This document shows positions 44,944 to 53,274 of a stretch of DNA of 64,000 bases, one piece after another. Source of the stretch: Paenibacillus alginolyticus DSM 5050 = NBRC 15375 (GTDB taxonomy: Bacteria; Bacillota; Bacilli; Paenibacillales; NBRC-103111); assembly GCF_000422905.1 (NCBI RefSeq), contig NZ_AUGY01000022.1, positions 31,670 through 95,669 on the forward strand. The letters run 5' to 3'. The notes under the pieces were generated by a model. It made no database searches. It had not been told where the DNA came from and saw only the letters and a list, made by a program, of their open reading frames with translations. Each line of letters opens with the position of its first letter. The stretch's first letter is position 1. The translations under genes and the position numbers were made by a program.

Positions 44944-46554
44944 CTACCTACCGACTGTTCCCATACTGTTAATGACTTTATCTAACATTTCATCAAAGGT
45001 TGTCATTACACGTGCTGAAGCACTGTATGCTTTCTGAAATTTAATCATGTTGGACATTTCTTCATCTAACGAAACTCCACTTACCCCTTGGCGATTGGAG
45101 TCGACCTGATCCACTAATGTTTGCTGATTCGTAGCTTGTCGTGTTGCTTCTTGACTTTGGACCCCTAGCTGACCAACAATTGATCGGAAAAACTCGTCGA
45201 ATGTACCATCTTTTAGTACTGTATTCCCTGCGGTCGTAGGATCAAAACTAACCTTCTTATCTCTAATACCTGCAAGCAACAAAGCCATGTCGTTATTACC
45301 CTTCACTACTTTGTCCACTCCATCAGCAGGATCTGTATAGCTTCTGGCTGATGTTGAAATATTAGAGACATCACTGAGAATATCAGGATTAACCGTCACA
45401 CTGCTGGCATTGAAATCTGTAGCCCCTTGCTTTAGTGTGAAAAAGGGCACTCCTGACTTTAATGGACTTGAGCCCGAGTAACCTAGTTGATGAAGACCGT
45501 TAAACCCTTTAACACTGACATTTAAATCATTTGCCAAAGTTCTTTGTTGAATCGTTCCGCTAAAGAGCTGCGGCGTAGTAGTCCCATCCGCATTCACAAT
45601 CGTCAATGTAGTTCCATTAGGGACTACCATACCCTTAGGCAGCGTAGTTTGAACATCTCCTTGAACCATTGTTTTGAGCATGGAGTCAAATTGAAATCGG
45701 TAATTTGCAACATAATTGTCACGTGATTGAATTATTCCGTATACTTCGCCACTGTTCAAATCCCCAGAAGCAGCTGCCGTTTGAAGCGTATCCAACGTTA
45801 AAGTACTAGCTACTTGATTTCCACTCACCAATTGGACACTACCCATTTTTACATTGTAGCCACTACTATCTTCGGTATGAGTAATGTTAACTATTTTTGA
45901 TAAGTTATCCATTAGAAGGTCTCGCTGATCTCTTAAATCATTGGCGCTGTCACCAAGACCCTCAATCCGATAAATATCTTCGTTTAATTTAGCAATTTGA
46001 GTAATTGCTGTGTTGGCCTCAGTAGCTTTGATGCCGATATTAGTTGTTAAATCTGTTGATAAATCCTGTAATTGTTTGGACGTTTGGTTAAAGGCATCCG
46101 TCATCGCTAAAGCACGTTCTTTGACAAGTACACGGGCAGTTGTATTTTCAGGAGATTTGCTTAGCTCTTGCCAAGCATTCCAAAACCCTTCCACCGTTTG
46201 CCGAATTCCTGTATCAGACGGCTCATTAATGATAGCTTCAACTTTATCCAGTGTATCCTTGCGAATGGACCACTCTCCAAGATTCTTGTTTTCATTATGA
46301 AATTGGTCGTCCAAAAATTTTTCTCGAATCCTGGTAATTGAACTAAATTCAACACCTTGACCCATTTGACCCGGAACGTTGCTTCGTGACAACCCAGGAT
46401 ATTCAATTGGAATGGATGCAACCATATTGACAACTTGTCTTGAATACCCTTTAGTATTCGCATTCGCGACATTATGACCTGTGGTCGATAAAGCGGCTTG
46501 CTGTGCAAACAATCCACGCTTTGCAATCTCTAACCCACCGAAGGTAGACCGCAT
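44944..46554 (-). CDS. flgK: Flagellar hook-associated protein FlgK
   Basis: 536 residues. Rod/hook N-terminal motif ALSTTGHNVANANTKGYSRQ at about 21-40 and C-terminal SGVSLDEEMSNMIKFQKAYSASARVMTTFDEMLDKVIN. First hook-filament junction protein. AAGGGG before the ATG; 29 bp after flgN. Confidence 0.97.
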   Translation of the reverse strand: MRSTFGGLEIAKRGLFAQQAALSTTGHNVANANTKGYSRQVVNMVASIPIEYPGLSRSNVPGQMGQGVEFSSITRIREKFLDDQFHNENKNLGEWSIRKDTLDKVEAIINEPSDTGIRQTVEGFWNAWQELSKSPENTTARVLVKERALAMTDAFNQTSKQLQDLSTDLTTNIGIKATEANTAITQIAKLNEDIYRIEGLGDSANDLRDQRDLLMDNLSKIVNITHTEDSSGYNVKMGSVQLVSGNQVASTLTLDTLQTAAASGDLNSGEVYGIIQSRDNYVANYRFQFDSMLKTMVQGDVQTTLPKGMVVPNGTTLTIVNADGTTTPQLFSGTIQQRTLANDLNVSVKGFNGLHQLGYSGSSPLKSGVPFFTLKQGATDFNASSVTVNPDILSDVSNISTSARSYTDPADGVDKVVKGNNDMALLLAGIRDKKVSFDPTTAGNTVLKDGTFDEFFRSIVGQLGVQSQEATRQATNQQTLVDQVDSNRQGVSGVSLDEEMSNMIKFQKAYSASARVMTTFDEMLDKVINSMGTVGR

Positions 46555-46583
46555 TGTTCTAAACCCCTTTCGAATTAACAGTG

Positions 46584-47084
46584 TTATGCTTTTGTGTCAA
46601 AAATTCCCGACCTCTTAGTTCCATGAGCCTGCTGATTAGGATTTTGGTATACTACATCATCCTCGGGCGCCCCTAAAACTAGATCAATTGTATAATTAAT
46701 AAAGGAAAGCGATTGTTCAATTAACTGTTGATTCAAATTGTTGCAATCTTTTATCTCTTTTATCGTTACTAGCAGCTTTTGCTGAGCTCCTGTGAGTGCT
46801 TGCTTTTCTTCGGCTTTGAAAATCACCTTAATTAAATCACTGATCGTTACTTTAGGATTAGGATTATACCCTCTCGAAATTAAATATGAACCAATATCCT
46901 GTATCCGCTGTTGATTCGCCTCAGCAATTGTTCTAATCCATTTACTTTCTTTATTCACGATTATATTCAATTGGTTGATTTCGTTCTTAACAATAACTTG
47001 CGTTTTATCACGAGCTAGGACGAGCAATGCCTCGTGCGCTTCCTGAAGTTTATCCATCGTTTCCAACAAGGGTTGTATTGACAT
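46584..47084 (-). CDS. flgN: FlgN-type export chaperone
   Basis: About 166 residues, helical, MSIQPLLETMDKLQEAHEALLVLARDK at the start, as in Bacillus YvyG/FlgN. Chaperone for FlgK and FlgL. ATG at 47084 lies 8 nt after AGGTGA; the GTG three codons earlier is the SD itself. Order flgM-flgN-flgK-flgL is standard. Confidence 0.9.
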   Translation of the reverse strand: MSIQPLLETMDKLQEAHEALLVLARDKTQVIVKNEINQLNIIVNKESKWIRTIAEANQQRIQDIGSYLISRGYNPNPKVTISDLIKVIFKAEEKQALTGAQQKLLVTIKEIKDCNNLNQQLIEQSLSFINYTIDLVLGAPEDDVVYQNPNQQAHGTKRSGIFDTKA

Positions 47085-47120
47085 GATCGTCACCTGCTTC
47101 TATCTGTTGTATACGTGATA

Positions 47121-47393
47121 TTACTTTAAGTATGGGAGAATCTTCTCCACTAGTTTACCTGCATCTACATGATAAGTCCCTGAAGCCACGGATGATTTCA
47201 GCTCTTCAATACGCTTCGCTTGCTCCTCCGTACGAGCGCTCCCTTGAACACCAAGAAGCTCCTTCGCTTCAGCCGAAATCTCTACTTGATCTTTTGGTTT
47301 GTCTTTTTTCCCAGTCGTAAAAGCGAACTTAGCGTCACCTGCTTTTTTATATGGGTTTACTGCACCGATCCGTTGATTGTCATTAATTTTCAT
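47121..47393 (-). CDS. flgM: Anti-sigma-D factor FlgM
   Basis: 90 residues. MKINDNQRIGAVNPYKKA at the N-terminus; DQVEISAEAKELLG and IEELKSSVASGTYHVDAGKLVEKILPYL in the sigma-binding C-terminal half. Keeps sigma-D inactive until the hook is built. Behind its own sigma-D promoter, giving feedback. Confidence 0.95.
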   Translation of the reverse strand: MKINDNQRIGAVNPYKKAGDAKFAFTTGKKDKPKDQVEISAEAKELLGVQGSARTEEQAKRIEELKSSVASGTYHVDAGKLVEKILPYLK

Positions 47394-47424
47394 GCGATAA
47401 CACTCCTATTGCTAAGACATATAA

Positions 47425-47460
47425 TATAAAAAGCCGATAATCTTTACTACTATTATCGGC
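47425..47460 (-). terminator. Terminator of the comF-yvyF unit, overlapping the flgM promoter
   Basis: GCCGATAAT and ATTATCGGC arms (47460-47452 and 47441-47433) with a 10-nt loop, followed by TTTTTATAT on the minus strand. The left arm contains the sigma-D -10 of flgM. Confidence 0.8.
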
Positions 47461-47480
47461 ATCATACTTATTAAACTTTA
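47453..47480 (-). promoter_or_regulatory. Sigma-D promoter of flgM
   Basis: TAAA (47480-47477), 16-bp spacer, GCCGATAA (47460-47453) on the minus strand: near-perfect sigma-D consensus. Confidence 0.85.
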
Positions 47481-47508
47481 TATCCCTGCAGACCTATTTA
47501 AGGAATAA

Positions 47509-47931
47509 TTAATGTCTATCGTTCAAACGATCTTTGATTTTAAAACTAACTTGACCTTCCTTTGCTTCTTGTTCCGTTCTACGCCGCTCATCCTCAGCAT
47601 TGTTCCTTACATCCTTAACAAGCTTGCTGCGGCACGATTCACAAATCGTATTCTCACGAATTAAAGTTCCGCACACTTCACACGGATAGGACATATTCGG
47701 CGCATGCATAATGGAGATTCTACCTTCACGGATAAATTTAGTGATTTGTTTAACCGCTACCCCTGTTGCCTCGCTTAAATCATTTATGGTAGTACCTTTG
47801 TTTTCACGCAGGTATTTCAAGCATTTATCATACTGCTGCTCCAAATCCTTCACACAATTCGGGCAAACCTCAGCAAAGCCCTTTACGAATATTTTCCCAC
47901 AACGTGGACAATTAGCTACATTCATGCCCAT
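47509..47931 (-). CDS. TIGR03826/YvyF family flagellar-operon protein
   Basis: 140 residues. Two zinc-ribbon-like Cys pairs at the N-terminus (CPRCG.. CPNC) and two more near residue 83 (CEVCG.. CESC) around a MerR/HTH-like stretch INDLSEATGVAVKQITKFIREGRI. Between comFC and flgM as in Bacillus yvyF. Possible regulator, function unproven. GGAGGG 8 nt before ATG. Confidence 0.9.
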   Translation of the reverse strand: MGMNVANCPRCGKIFVKGFAEVCPNCVKDLEQQYDKCLKYLRENKGTTINDLSEATGVAVKQITKFIREGRISIMHAPNMSYPCEVCGTLIRENTICESCRSKLVKDVRNNAEDERRRTEQEAKEGQVSFKIKDRLNDRH

Positions 47932-48040
47932 TGTATAGACCCTCCTATTATTCCCAATTACCCAATTATTAATTCCAGTTTACAGCAATTCGACAGCGTT
48001 TGCACAATAATATTTTTGACAGATGTGGTGATATTTCCTG

Positions 48041-48823
48041 CTACCGCGCCCATGTTAGTCCGAATACTTCAGCAGATAAATACTCTCCAAGAACCTTGGC
48101 ACATTGATTCATGGTGCTTCCTGTCGTATAAACATCATCCACAATATAAATAACGTATGAGGCATTCAGGGATTTTCCCAAATAAGCATGAATTGAATCA
48201 TTTACCTCAAAAACATGCTCCAAATCGTCCAGCCGTTCACTCCTTTTCTTGAAGCTTTGTTTATCTGTATGCTTGGATCGTTTAAGAAGGGGTATGACAG
48301 GAATCCCTATTCTTTGACCTAGTTCTACTGCCATCTGCTCTGCTTGATTAAACCCGCGTTCCAGCATTCTGCGCTCGCTTACAGGCACGAAAGTGATAAG
48401 CTCCCTCACAGAATCGGATTCTGAGGGAAAAGTGTCTCTAGCCTTATGTAATAAGTGATACGAATGAACAAGCATTTGTCCGAGGACCGTTTTCAAACGC
48501 TCGTCTCCACGATACTTATATCGAGCCAATAATTCCTTCATCGTTTCATCATATCTGACAGCACTGCGGCTTCTTATAAAATAGGAATGCGGCCTCCGTT
48601 GACAATCTGAACACAACTCCCCTCGTCCACATGTTGGACAAAGCGCTTCTCGAATCCAGGGAATTCGTGTGTAACATGAATGGCAAAGTCCTAATTCATC
48701 AACTCGGAGAGTGCTATTCTGCTTGCAGAGTGAACATTCTTTTCTTAGCGGACTAAGAAGCGAAGCCACCGAACCTATCACTTTTTTAATCAAAATTCTC
48801 ATATCCAATTGCTGATAGCTCAT
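48041..48823 (-). CDS. comFC: Competence protein ComFC (phosphoribosyltransferase-like)
   Basis: 260 residues. N-terminal zinc ribbon (CSLCKQ.. CHSC.. CPTCG.. CSDC) and C-terminal PRTase motif IYIVDDVYTTGSTM. Works with ComFA in DNA uptake. Begins directly after the comFA stop (TGAATG). Confidence 0.95.
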   Translation of the reverse strand: MSYQQLDMRILIKKVIGSVASLLSPLRKECSLCKQNSTLRVDELGLCHSCYTRIPWIREALCPTCGRGELCSDCQRRPHSYFIRSRSAVRYDETMKELLARYKYRGDERLKTVLGQMLVHSYHLLHKARDTFPSESDSVRELITFVPVSERRMLERGFNQAEQMAVELGQRIGIPVIPLLKRSKHTDKQSFKKRSERLDDLEHVFEVNDSIHAYLGKSLNASYVIYIVDDVYTTGSTMNQCAKVLGEYLSAEVFGLTWAR

Positions 48824-50779
48824 TCATTTCCCCCTTAATAAATAACCCCGTTTACGCGCGATACGATTCATCTGCTTAATTTGTCGAATGGCCTCCTTTT
48901 GAGATTGCGTGATTTCTTTTGCTGCAAAATAGACCTTCCCTGCCGGATCGTCCTGCGACCTACCTGCACGCCCAGCCATCTGAACAAGCGCTGCTTCATC
49001 GAATAGCTGCGAGTCAGCATCCATAATGAACACGTCTGACTTGGGAACCGTGACTCCTCGCTCCAAAATCGTTGTTGTGACCAGCACACGGATCTCTCTG
49101 TTTCGAAAAAGCTGGACCTTTTCAGTTCGAGCAGGATCCTTTGATGAAGTTCCTTCGACGCAAAGGCTGGATTCATTATTGTCATAGCTTAATTTAACCC
49201 TTAGTAGATAAACCATTGGCTCGACCAATTGAATGTTGGGGACAAAAACAAACACCTGTGCGCCTCGTTCCACTGAGGTTACTAACTTTTTAAATAATGA
49301 TACCGGCAAAGCTTGTGACCGGACTACTCTCCGCAGAGGTGGAACCGAAACCAACTGAGGCACAGGCAATGGGTGCCTATGAAAACGTACCGGAACCCGG
49401 GCATGTGGTAATCGCCCCCGCTTTGCAGCTTGCCTAACTGCTCTCGGCGGTGTGGCCGAAAGCAAAATATTCGTTCCATTTGGCTTACAAACTTTAGCCG
49501 CCGCATAAGTAAGCATCGGATTGTTATGGTAAGGAAACGCGTCAATCTCATCGATAATGACAAGGTCAAAGGCCTCATGAAAACGGAGCAGCTGATGCGT
49601 TGTCGCGATCGTGATCTGCCCTTGCTCCCAACGCTGCTCGCTCCCACCATACAACGTCACCACGCTGTAATCGACAAATGCGCGACCTATTCGTGGTTGC
49701 AGCTCCAACACCACATCTTTACGAGGTGTCGCGATAAGTACGCGCCCTCCTCTCGCAACAGTGTGATGGATAAACGGAAAGATCATTTCCGTTTTCCCCG
49801 CGCCGGTAACTGCCCAGATCAGAAACCTTCGAGGCGTCCGCGTCCGATCGTTCCTTTCTGCTCGTGATTTTACTCTTGCTCGCACCGACGGTCCGACCTC
49901 TGCCATCTTCCCGCTTATATAGCGTAGTCCCTCCAGAGAAGCCCTCGCTTGTGCATCACTCAGCCCCCACGGCTCCAAATAGGTACGAAAATGCTCATAT
50001 GGAGCACAGCCCTCATGGTCACTTTGTCCCCAAGTAGAGTCCACCACGCCCTTCCCAGCCAGTACTATCTCCTTCGACCGCCCAAGAACAAGCAAAGAAC
50101 AAAACCGCGACCTCCCCATGGTCAAGCACTCTTCACAATAAGGGCATACTTGTCCGCAATGTAGGCAGTCCGACCAAAACATACGCTCCTCACCACTGCC
50201 GCACCGATTGCAGCGATAGGATATCATTTTCCTAAATCCTTTGCGCCAATCTCTGCGCTCCATAATCTCCAGTCCATTCCCCACTTCTAAGTCATCGTTG
50301 AGATGACCCAATTGCAAGTAAGATAACCAAGCATCTTCAGTGTGGAGATCTATCCCAGCAGCCTCCAACAGCTGTTGAAATTCCTCAATAAGCAGCGACT
50401 TCCCGCTGCAAGCTTCAACAATCTTGGCGTATACCGTGGCATTCAACGGTATTCTTGGAAACATTCCTTGCCTCCACATTTCATAGCGAATCATTTTCAT
50501 ATCTAAATCTTTACCGTTCGATATCTCACATTCTTTTGCTATCAGACGAAAACGTTGCAGCATTCTCCCGTCATCCGTCCCGAACTCGAATGAACGCTCC
50601 CCCCGAAGCCTCTCAAGCATCCGCACACCCTGCCCTAATGAAATAAAAGGTTCGAACAGTACGAGGCCGGCGTCGGCTGCGTATTGCTCGAACCAATATT
50701 GGATGTCCGTTTGCGAGTGAATCGTTAATCGCCACTCCCATTCTTTCCCCAAACTTACTGCGTAAAGTTGAACCTTCAT
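48824..50779 (-). CDS. comFA: Competence DNA helicase ComFA
   Basis: 651 residues. Zinc-binding cysteines at about 190-217 (CNRCG.. CLHCG.. CPYCEEC), Walker A AVTGAGKT at about 323-330, DEIDAF near 412, SATPP, and helicase C-terminal VLVTTTILERGVTVP and MAGRAGRSQDDPAG. ATP-driven step of transforming-DNA import. N-terminal ~180 residues are divergent. Confidence 0.95.
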   Translation of the reverse strand: MKVQLYAVSLGKEWEWRLTIHSQTDIQYWFEQYAADAGLVLFEPFISLGQGVRMLERLRGERSFEFGTDDGRMLQRFRLIAKECEISNGKDLDMKMIRYEMWRQGMFPRIPLNATVYAKIVEACSGKSLLIEEFQQLLEAAGIDLHTEDAWLSYLQLGHLNDDLEVGNGLEIMERRDWRKGFRKMISYRCNRCGSGEERMFWSDCLHCGQVCPYCEECLTMGRSRFCSLLVLGRSKEIVLAGKGVVDSTWGQSDHEGCAPYEHFRTYLEPWGLSDAQARASLEGLRYISGKMAEVGPSVRARVKSRAERNDRTRTPRRFLIWAVTGAGKTEMIFPFIHHTVARGGRVLIATPRKDVVLELQPRIGRAFVDYSVVTLYGGSEQRWEQGQITIATTHQLLRFHEAFDLVIIDEIDAFPYHNNPMLTYAAAKVCKPNGTNILLSATPPRAVRQAAKRGRLPHARVPVRFHRHPLPVPQLVSVPPLRRVVRSQALPVSLFKKLVTSVERGAQVFVFVPNIQLVEPMVYLLRVKLSYDNNESSLCVEGTSSKDPARTEKVQLFRNREIRVLVTTTILERGVTVPKSDVFIMDADSQLFDEAALVQMAGRAGRSQDDPAGKVYFAAKEITQSQKEAIRQIKQMNRIARKRGYLLRGK

Positions 50780-50826
50780 TCCTCACCGTACTCTCTTTGT
50801 AATCTAAGTACTTGAAACCGTTGCCT

Positions 50827-51222
50827 TCAACCGACATGGATCTTCACAAGATCCTCCCTGCTGCTTAGATGAACGACCGTCACGGGTTCATTATCGTGTT
50901 GACGTAAATAGTGGTCAACCGCATCATAATCCGTCTGATATCGCAGCTCTAATGCATGGCTATGGGATAAGCGCTCAATGATTTTCCTCGTATCGTCGGA
51001 CGATCCTTCATCGAAAACTGTCGCCTTCACTTCATTGCCCTTAAATCGTGAGAAAAAAAACAAAGAGCGAATATACCATTCAATTTGGTTTTGATTATTT
51101 TTGGTGACGAGCAGCACATTAGCTGTTTTCTTGCTTCTACCTCTGCGGGTTCCGAGCAATAAATGGAGCACAGCAATGCTGATTCCGTAGCAACCGAAGA
51201 TCCAAAGCAATCCAATCCACAT
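50827..51222 (-). CDS. Small membrane-anchored glycosyltransferase-2-like protein
   Basis: 131 residues. One N-terminal helix (about 2-22, IGLLWIFGCYGISIAVLHLLLG), basic stretch, then VLLVTKNNQNQIEWYIRSL and FDEGSSDDTRKIIERL, like the first beta-alpha-beta part of a GT-A glycosyltransferase, but far too short for a full enzyme and lacking the later catalytic half. Between degU and comFA, 47 bp before comFA. Probably a conserved non-catalytic relic or a new small family; function unknown. Confidence 0.7.
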   Translation of the reverse strand: MWIGLLWIFGCYGISIAVLHLLLGTRRGRSKKTANVLLVTKNNQNQIEWYIRSLFFFSRFKGNEVKATVFDEGSSDDTRKIIERLSHSHALELRYQTDYDAVDHYLRQHDNEPVTVVHLSSREDLVKIHVG

Positions 51223-51289
51223 AGCGGTCCCTCCCTTACCTGCAGTGTATGCTGCAAAGTTAAGGGGGGTTCCTCTCGTAAAATGGAGA

Positions 51290-52015
51290 TTACAACGTTA
51301 CCCAACCATTTTTAATAGCTATAATAACCGCTTGTGTACGATCATCAACTTCCATTTTTTGGAGGATGCTGCTGACGTGGTTTTTCACCGTTTTTTCACT
51401 TATATAGAGAAACTCTCCGATAAGCTTATTGCTCTTACCTTCTGCCATAAGACGAAGAACTTCTGCTTCACGCTTGGTTAGCGGACTATTTGCATTATGT
51501 ATGTATTTAAGACCAGAATCTTTGACACCTTGACCGGAACCAACTACACCCACATCATCCAAATAGGTCATACGTCTAAGCTGATTAATCAGCTTGCCAG
51601 TAACCTTCGGGTGAATATAAGCATGACCTGCCACTACGGAACGAATCGCATTAATAAGCGACTCCGCTTCCATATCCTTCAGCAAATAACCTGAAGCCCC
51701 TTTGCGAAGAGTTTCGAACACGTAGCTCTCATCATCATGAATGGATAAAATGATTACTTTGATGTCTGGAAAAATAAGCTTAAGCCGTTCAGTCGCTACA
51801 ACGCCATTCTCGAGCGGCATATTAATATCCATGAGAACAATATCCGGCGTAATTTGATTACATAGCTCGATAACCTGGATACCATCACCGCACTCACCGA
51901 TGACTTCCATATCATCTTCCATATTAATAATTCGTTTAACACCTTCGCGAAACAGCTGATGATCGTCCGCAATGACAATATGCACATTGCGTTTATGACT
52001 CGCCGTGTTGTCCAT
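51290..52015 (-). CDS. degU: Response regulator DegU
   Basis: 241 residues. Receiver domain with phospho-acceptor Asp in VLMDINMP (about residue 63), C-terminal LuxR-type HTH LTKREAEVLRLMAEGKSNKLIGEFLYISEKTVKNHV. Controls motility, competence and exoenzymes. ATG at 52015 has GGAGG 9 nt upstream and overlaps the degS end by 23 bp. Confidence 0.96.
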   Translation of the reverse strand: MDNTASHKRNVHIVIADDHQLFREGVKRIINMEDDMEVIGECGDGIQVIELCNQITPDIVLMDINMPLENGVVATERLKLIFPDIKVIILSIHDDESYVFETLRKGASGYLLKDMEAESLINAIRSVVAGHAYIHPKVTGKLINQLRRMTYLDDVGVVGSGQGVKDSGLKYIHNANSPLTKREAEVLRLMAEGKSNKLIGEFLYISEKTVKNHVSSILQKMEVDDRTQAVIIAIKNGWVTL

Positions 52016-53180
52016 TCTTATTTTCCTCCTTGTTCTCTCCAACGCCGCCGATAGGGATTAGCATCGTAATTTTTGTACCTGAATCTTTTTCGGACTCTAG
52101 AACCATCGTGCCTTCCAGCAGCTCGACACGCTCACGCATGCCCAGCAAGCCAAAATTATTCCCCTTGGCTATTCTTTGTTCTGTCTGCGGCACGTCGAAA
52201 CCGATCCCGTTATCTACAACGTAGATTTGCACTTGATCCGGCTCCAGTGTGAGCTCAACAGATAGGAAAGTAGCTTTTGCATGCTTGTTTACGTTTGATA
52301 AAGCTTCCTGCACAAGTCGGAAAATAGCAATTTCAAGCCCTGACGGAATGCGAGTCTCCTTGCCTACGAGATTAAACTGTGTGCGAATTCTATACTTATC
52401 TTCGAAATCCTGTACATATTTACGCAGTGTGGGAACGATTCCTAGATCATCGAGCGCCATCGGACGGAGGTTGAAGATGATCTTGCGAACTTCTTCAAGC
52501 CCCCCTCTGACTTGACCCTTCAAATCTACTAATTCTTCCTTCACCGCGGGAATATCCTCTTTTACAAGCATACGCTGGGCAATTTCGGTTCGAAGCACAA
52601 CATTCGCCAAGGTTTGAGCCATACCATCGTGAATTTCACGCGCAATACGCTTCCGCTCTTCCTCTTGGGCCAAAATAATCTTCAAACCGAGTAATTGCCT
52701 GTTCTTGGCGGATTCGAGTATACGAGTCACCTGATTGAGGTCGCCCGATAAATATTCCAGTACCACATTCATTTGCGATACGATTGTTTCTGCTCGCTCT
52801 ACCTGCTTGTCCACATTCTTCGTGCGAACTTGTAGATCATTGCGCCGAGTCTTTAGATTATTTTCTTTTTCCCTAGCAATTGTCAGCTGTAATTGAAAAG
52901 CAATCGCGGCTTCATAAGCAATCTTGATATCTTCCTCACGGTACTTGTTGAAATCACGACTGACCTCCGTAAGTCGAATACGAGACCGCTTGTAATCCTT
53001 CTCCAAATTGTCAACCAGCTCGATGGTAACACTCGTTTCATACTTTATCTCTTCGAGCTCGCGAGTAAGTGACTCTTTTTCCAAACGAGAAGCTTCAGCG
53101 ATTTCAAACATTTGATACTTGCTGCTCTCCATGACGTTAATTGCGTTTTTAATGACACGATCTATAGCGTCTGGCTGCAA
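51993..53180 (-). CDS. degS: Sensor histidine kinase DegS
   Basis: 395 residues, cytoplasmic. Long N-terminal coiled coil (about 1-165), phospho-acceptor His184 in AREIHDGMAQ, HATPase with NVNKHAKAT, DNGIGFD and GLLGMRERVELL. The start is a TTG with GGAG about 10 nt upstream. Confidence 0.96.
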   Translation of the reverse strand: MQPDAIDRVIKNAINVMESSKYQMFEIAEASRLEKESLTRELEEIKYETSVTIELVDNLEKDYKRSRIRLTEVSRDFNKYREEDIKIAYEAAIAFQLQLTIAREKENNLKTRRNDLQVRTKNVDKQVERAETIVSQMNVVLEYLSGDLNQVTRILESAKNRQLLGLKIILAQEEERKRIAREIHDGMAQTLANVVLRTEIAQRMLVKEDIPAVKEELVDLKGQVRGGLEEVRKIIFNLRPMALDDLGIVPTLRKYVQDFEDKYRIRTQFNLVGKETRIPSGLEIAIFRLVQEALSNVNKHAKATFLSVELTLEPDQVQIYVVDNGIGFDVPQTEQRIAKGNNFGLLGMRERVELLEGTMVLESEKDSGTKITMLIPIGGVGENKEENKNGQHGES

Positions 53181-53274
53181 ATGAAACGAGCTCCTTTATA
53201 AAACAATATTAGAAATTAGTCTACCCCATATTGTATCATAGTTCTACCCGTTTGCCGTGTACTTCTAGCACTAT

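Noticed and set aside
47433..47440. Plus-strand GCCGATAA as a second sigma-D promoter
   Set aside because: Only the mirror arm of the terminator; no -35 and no plus-strand gene follows.
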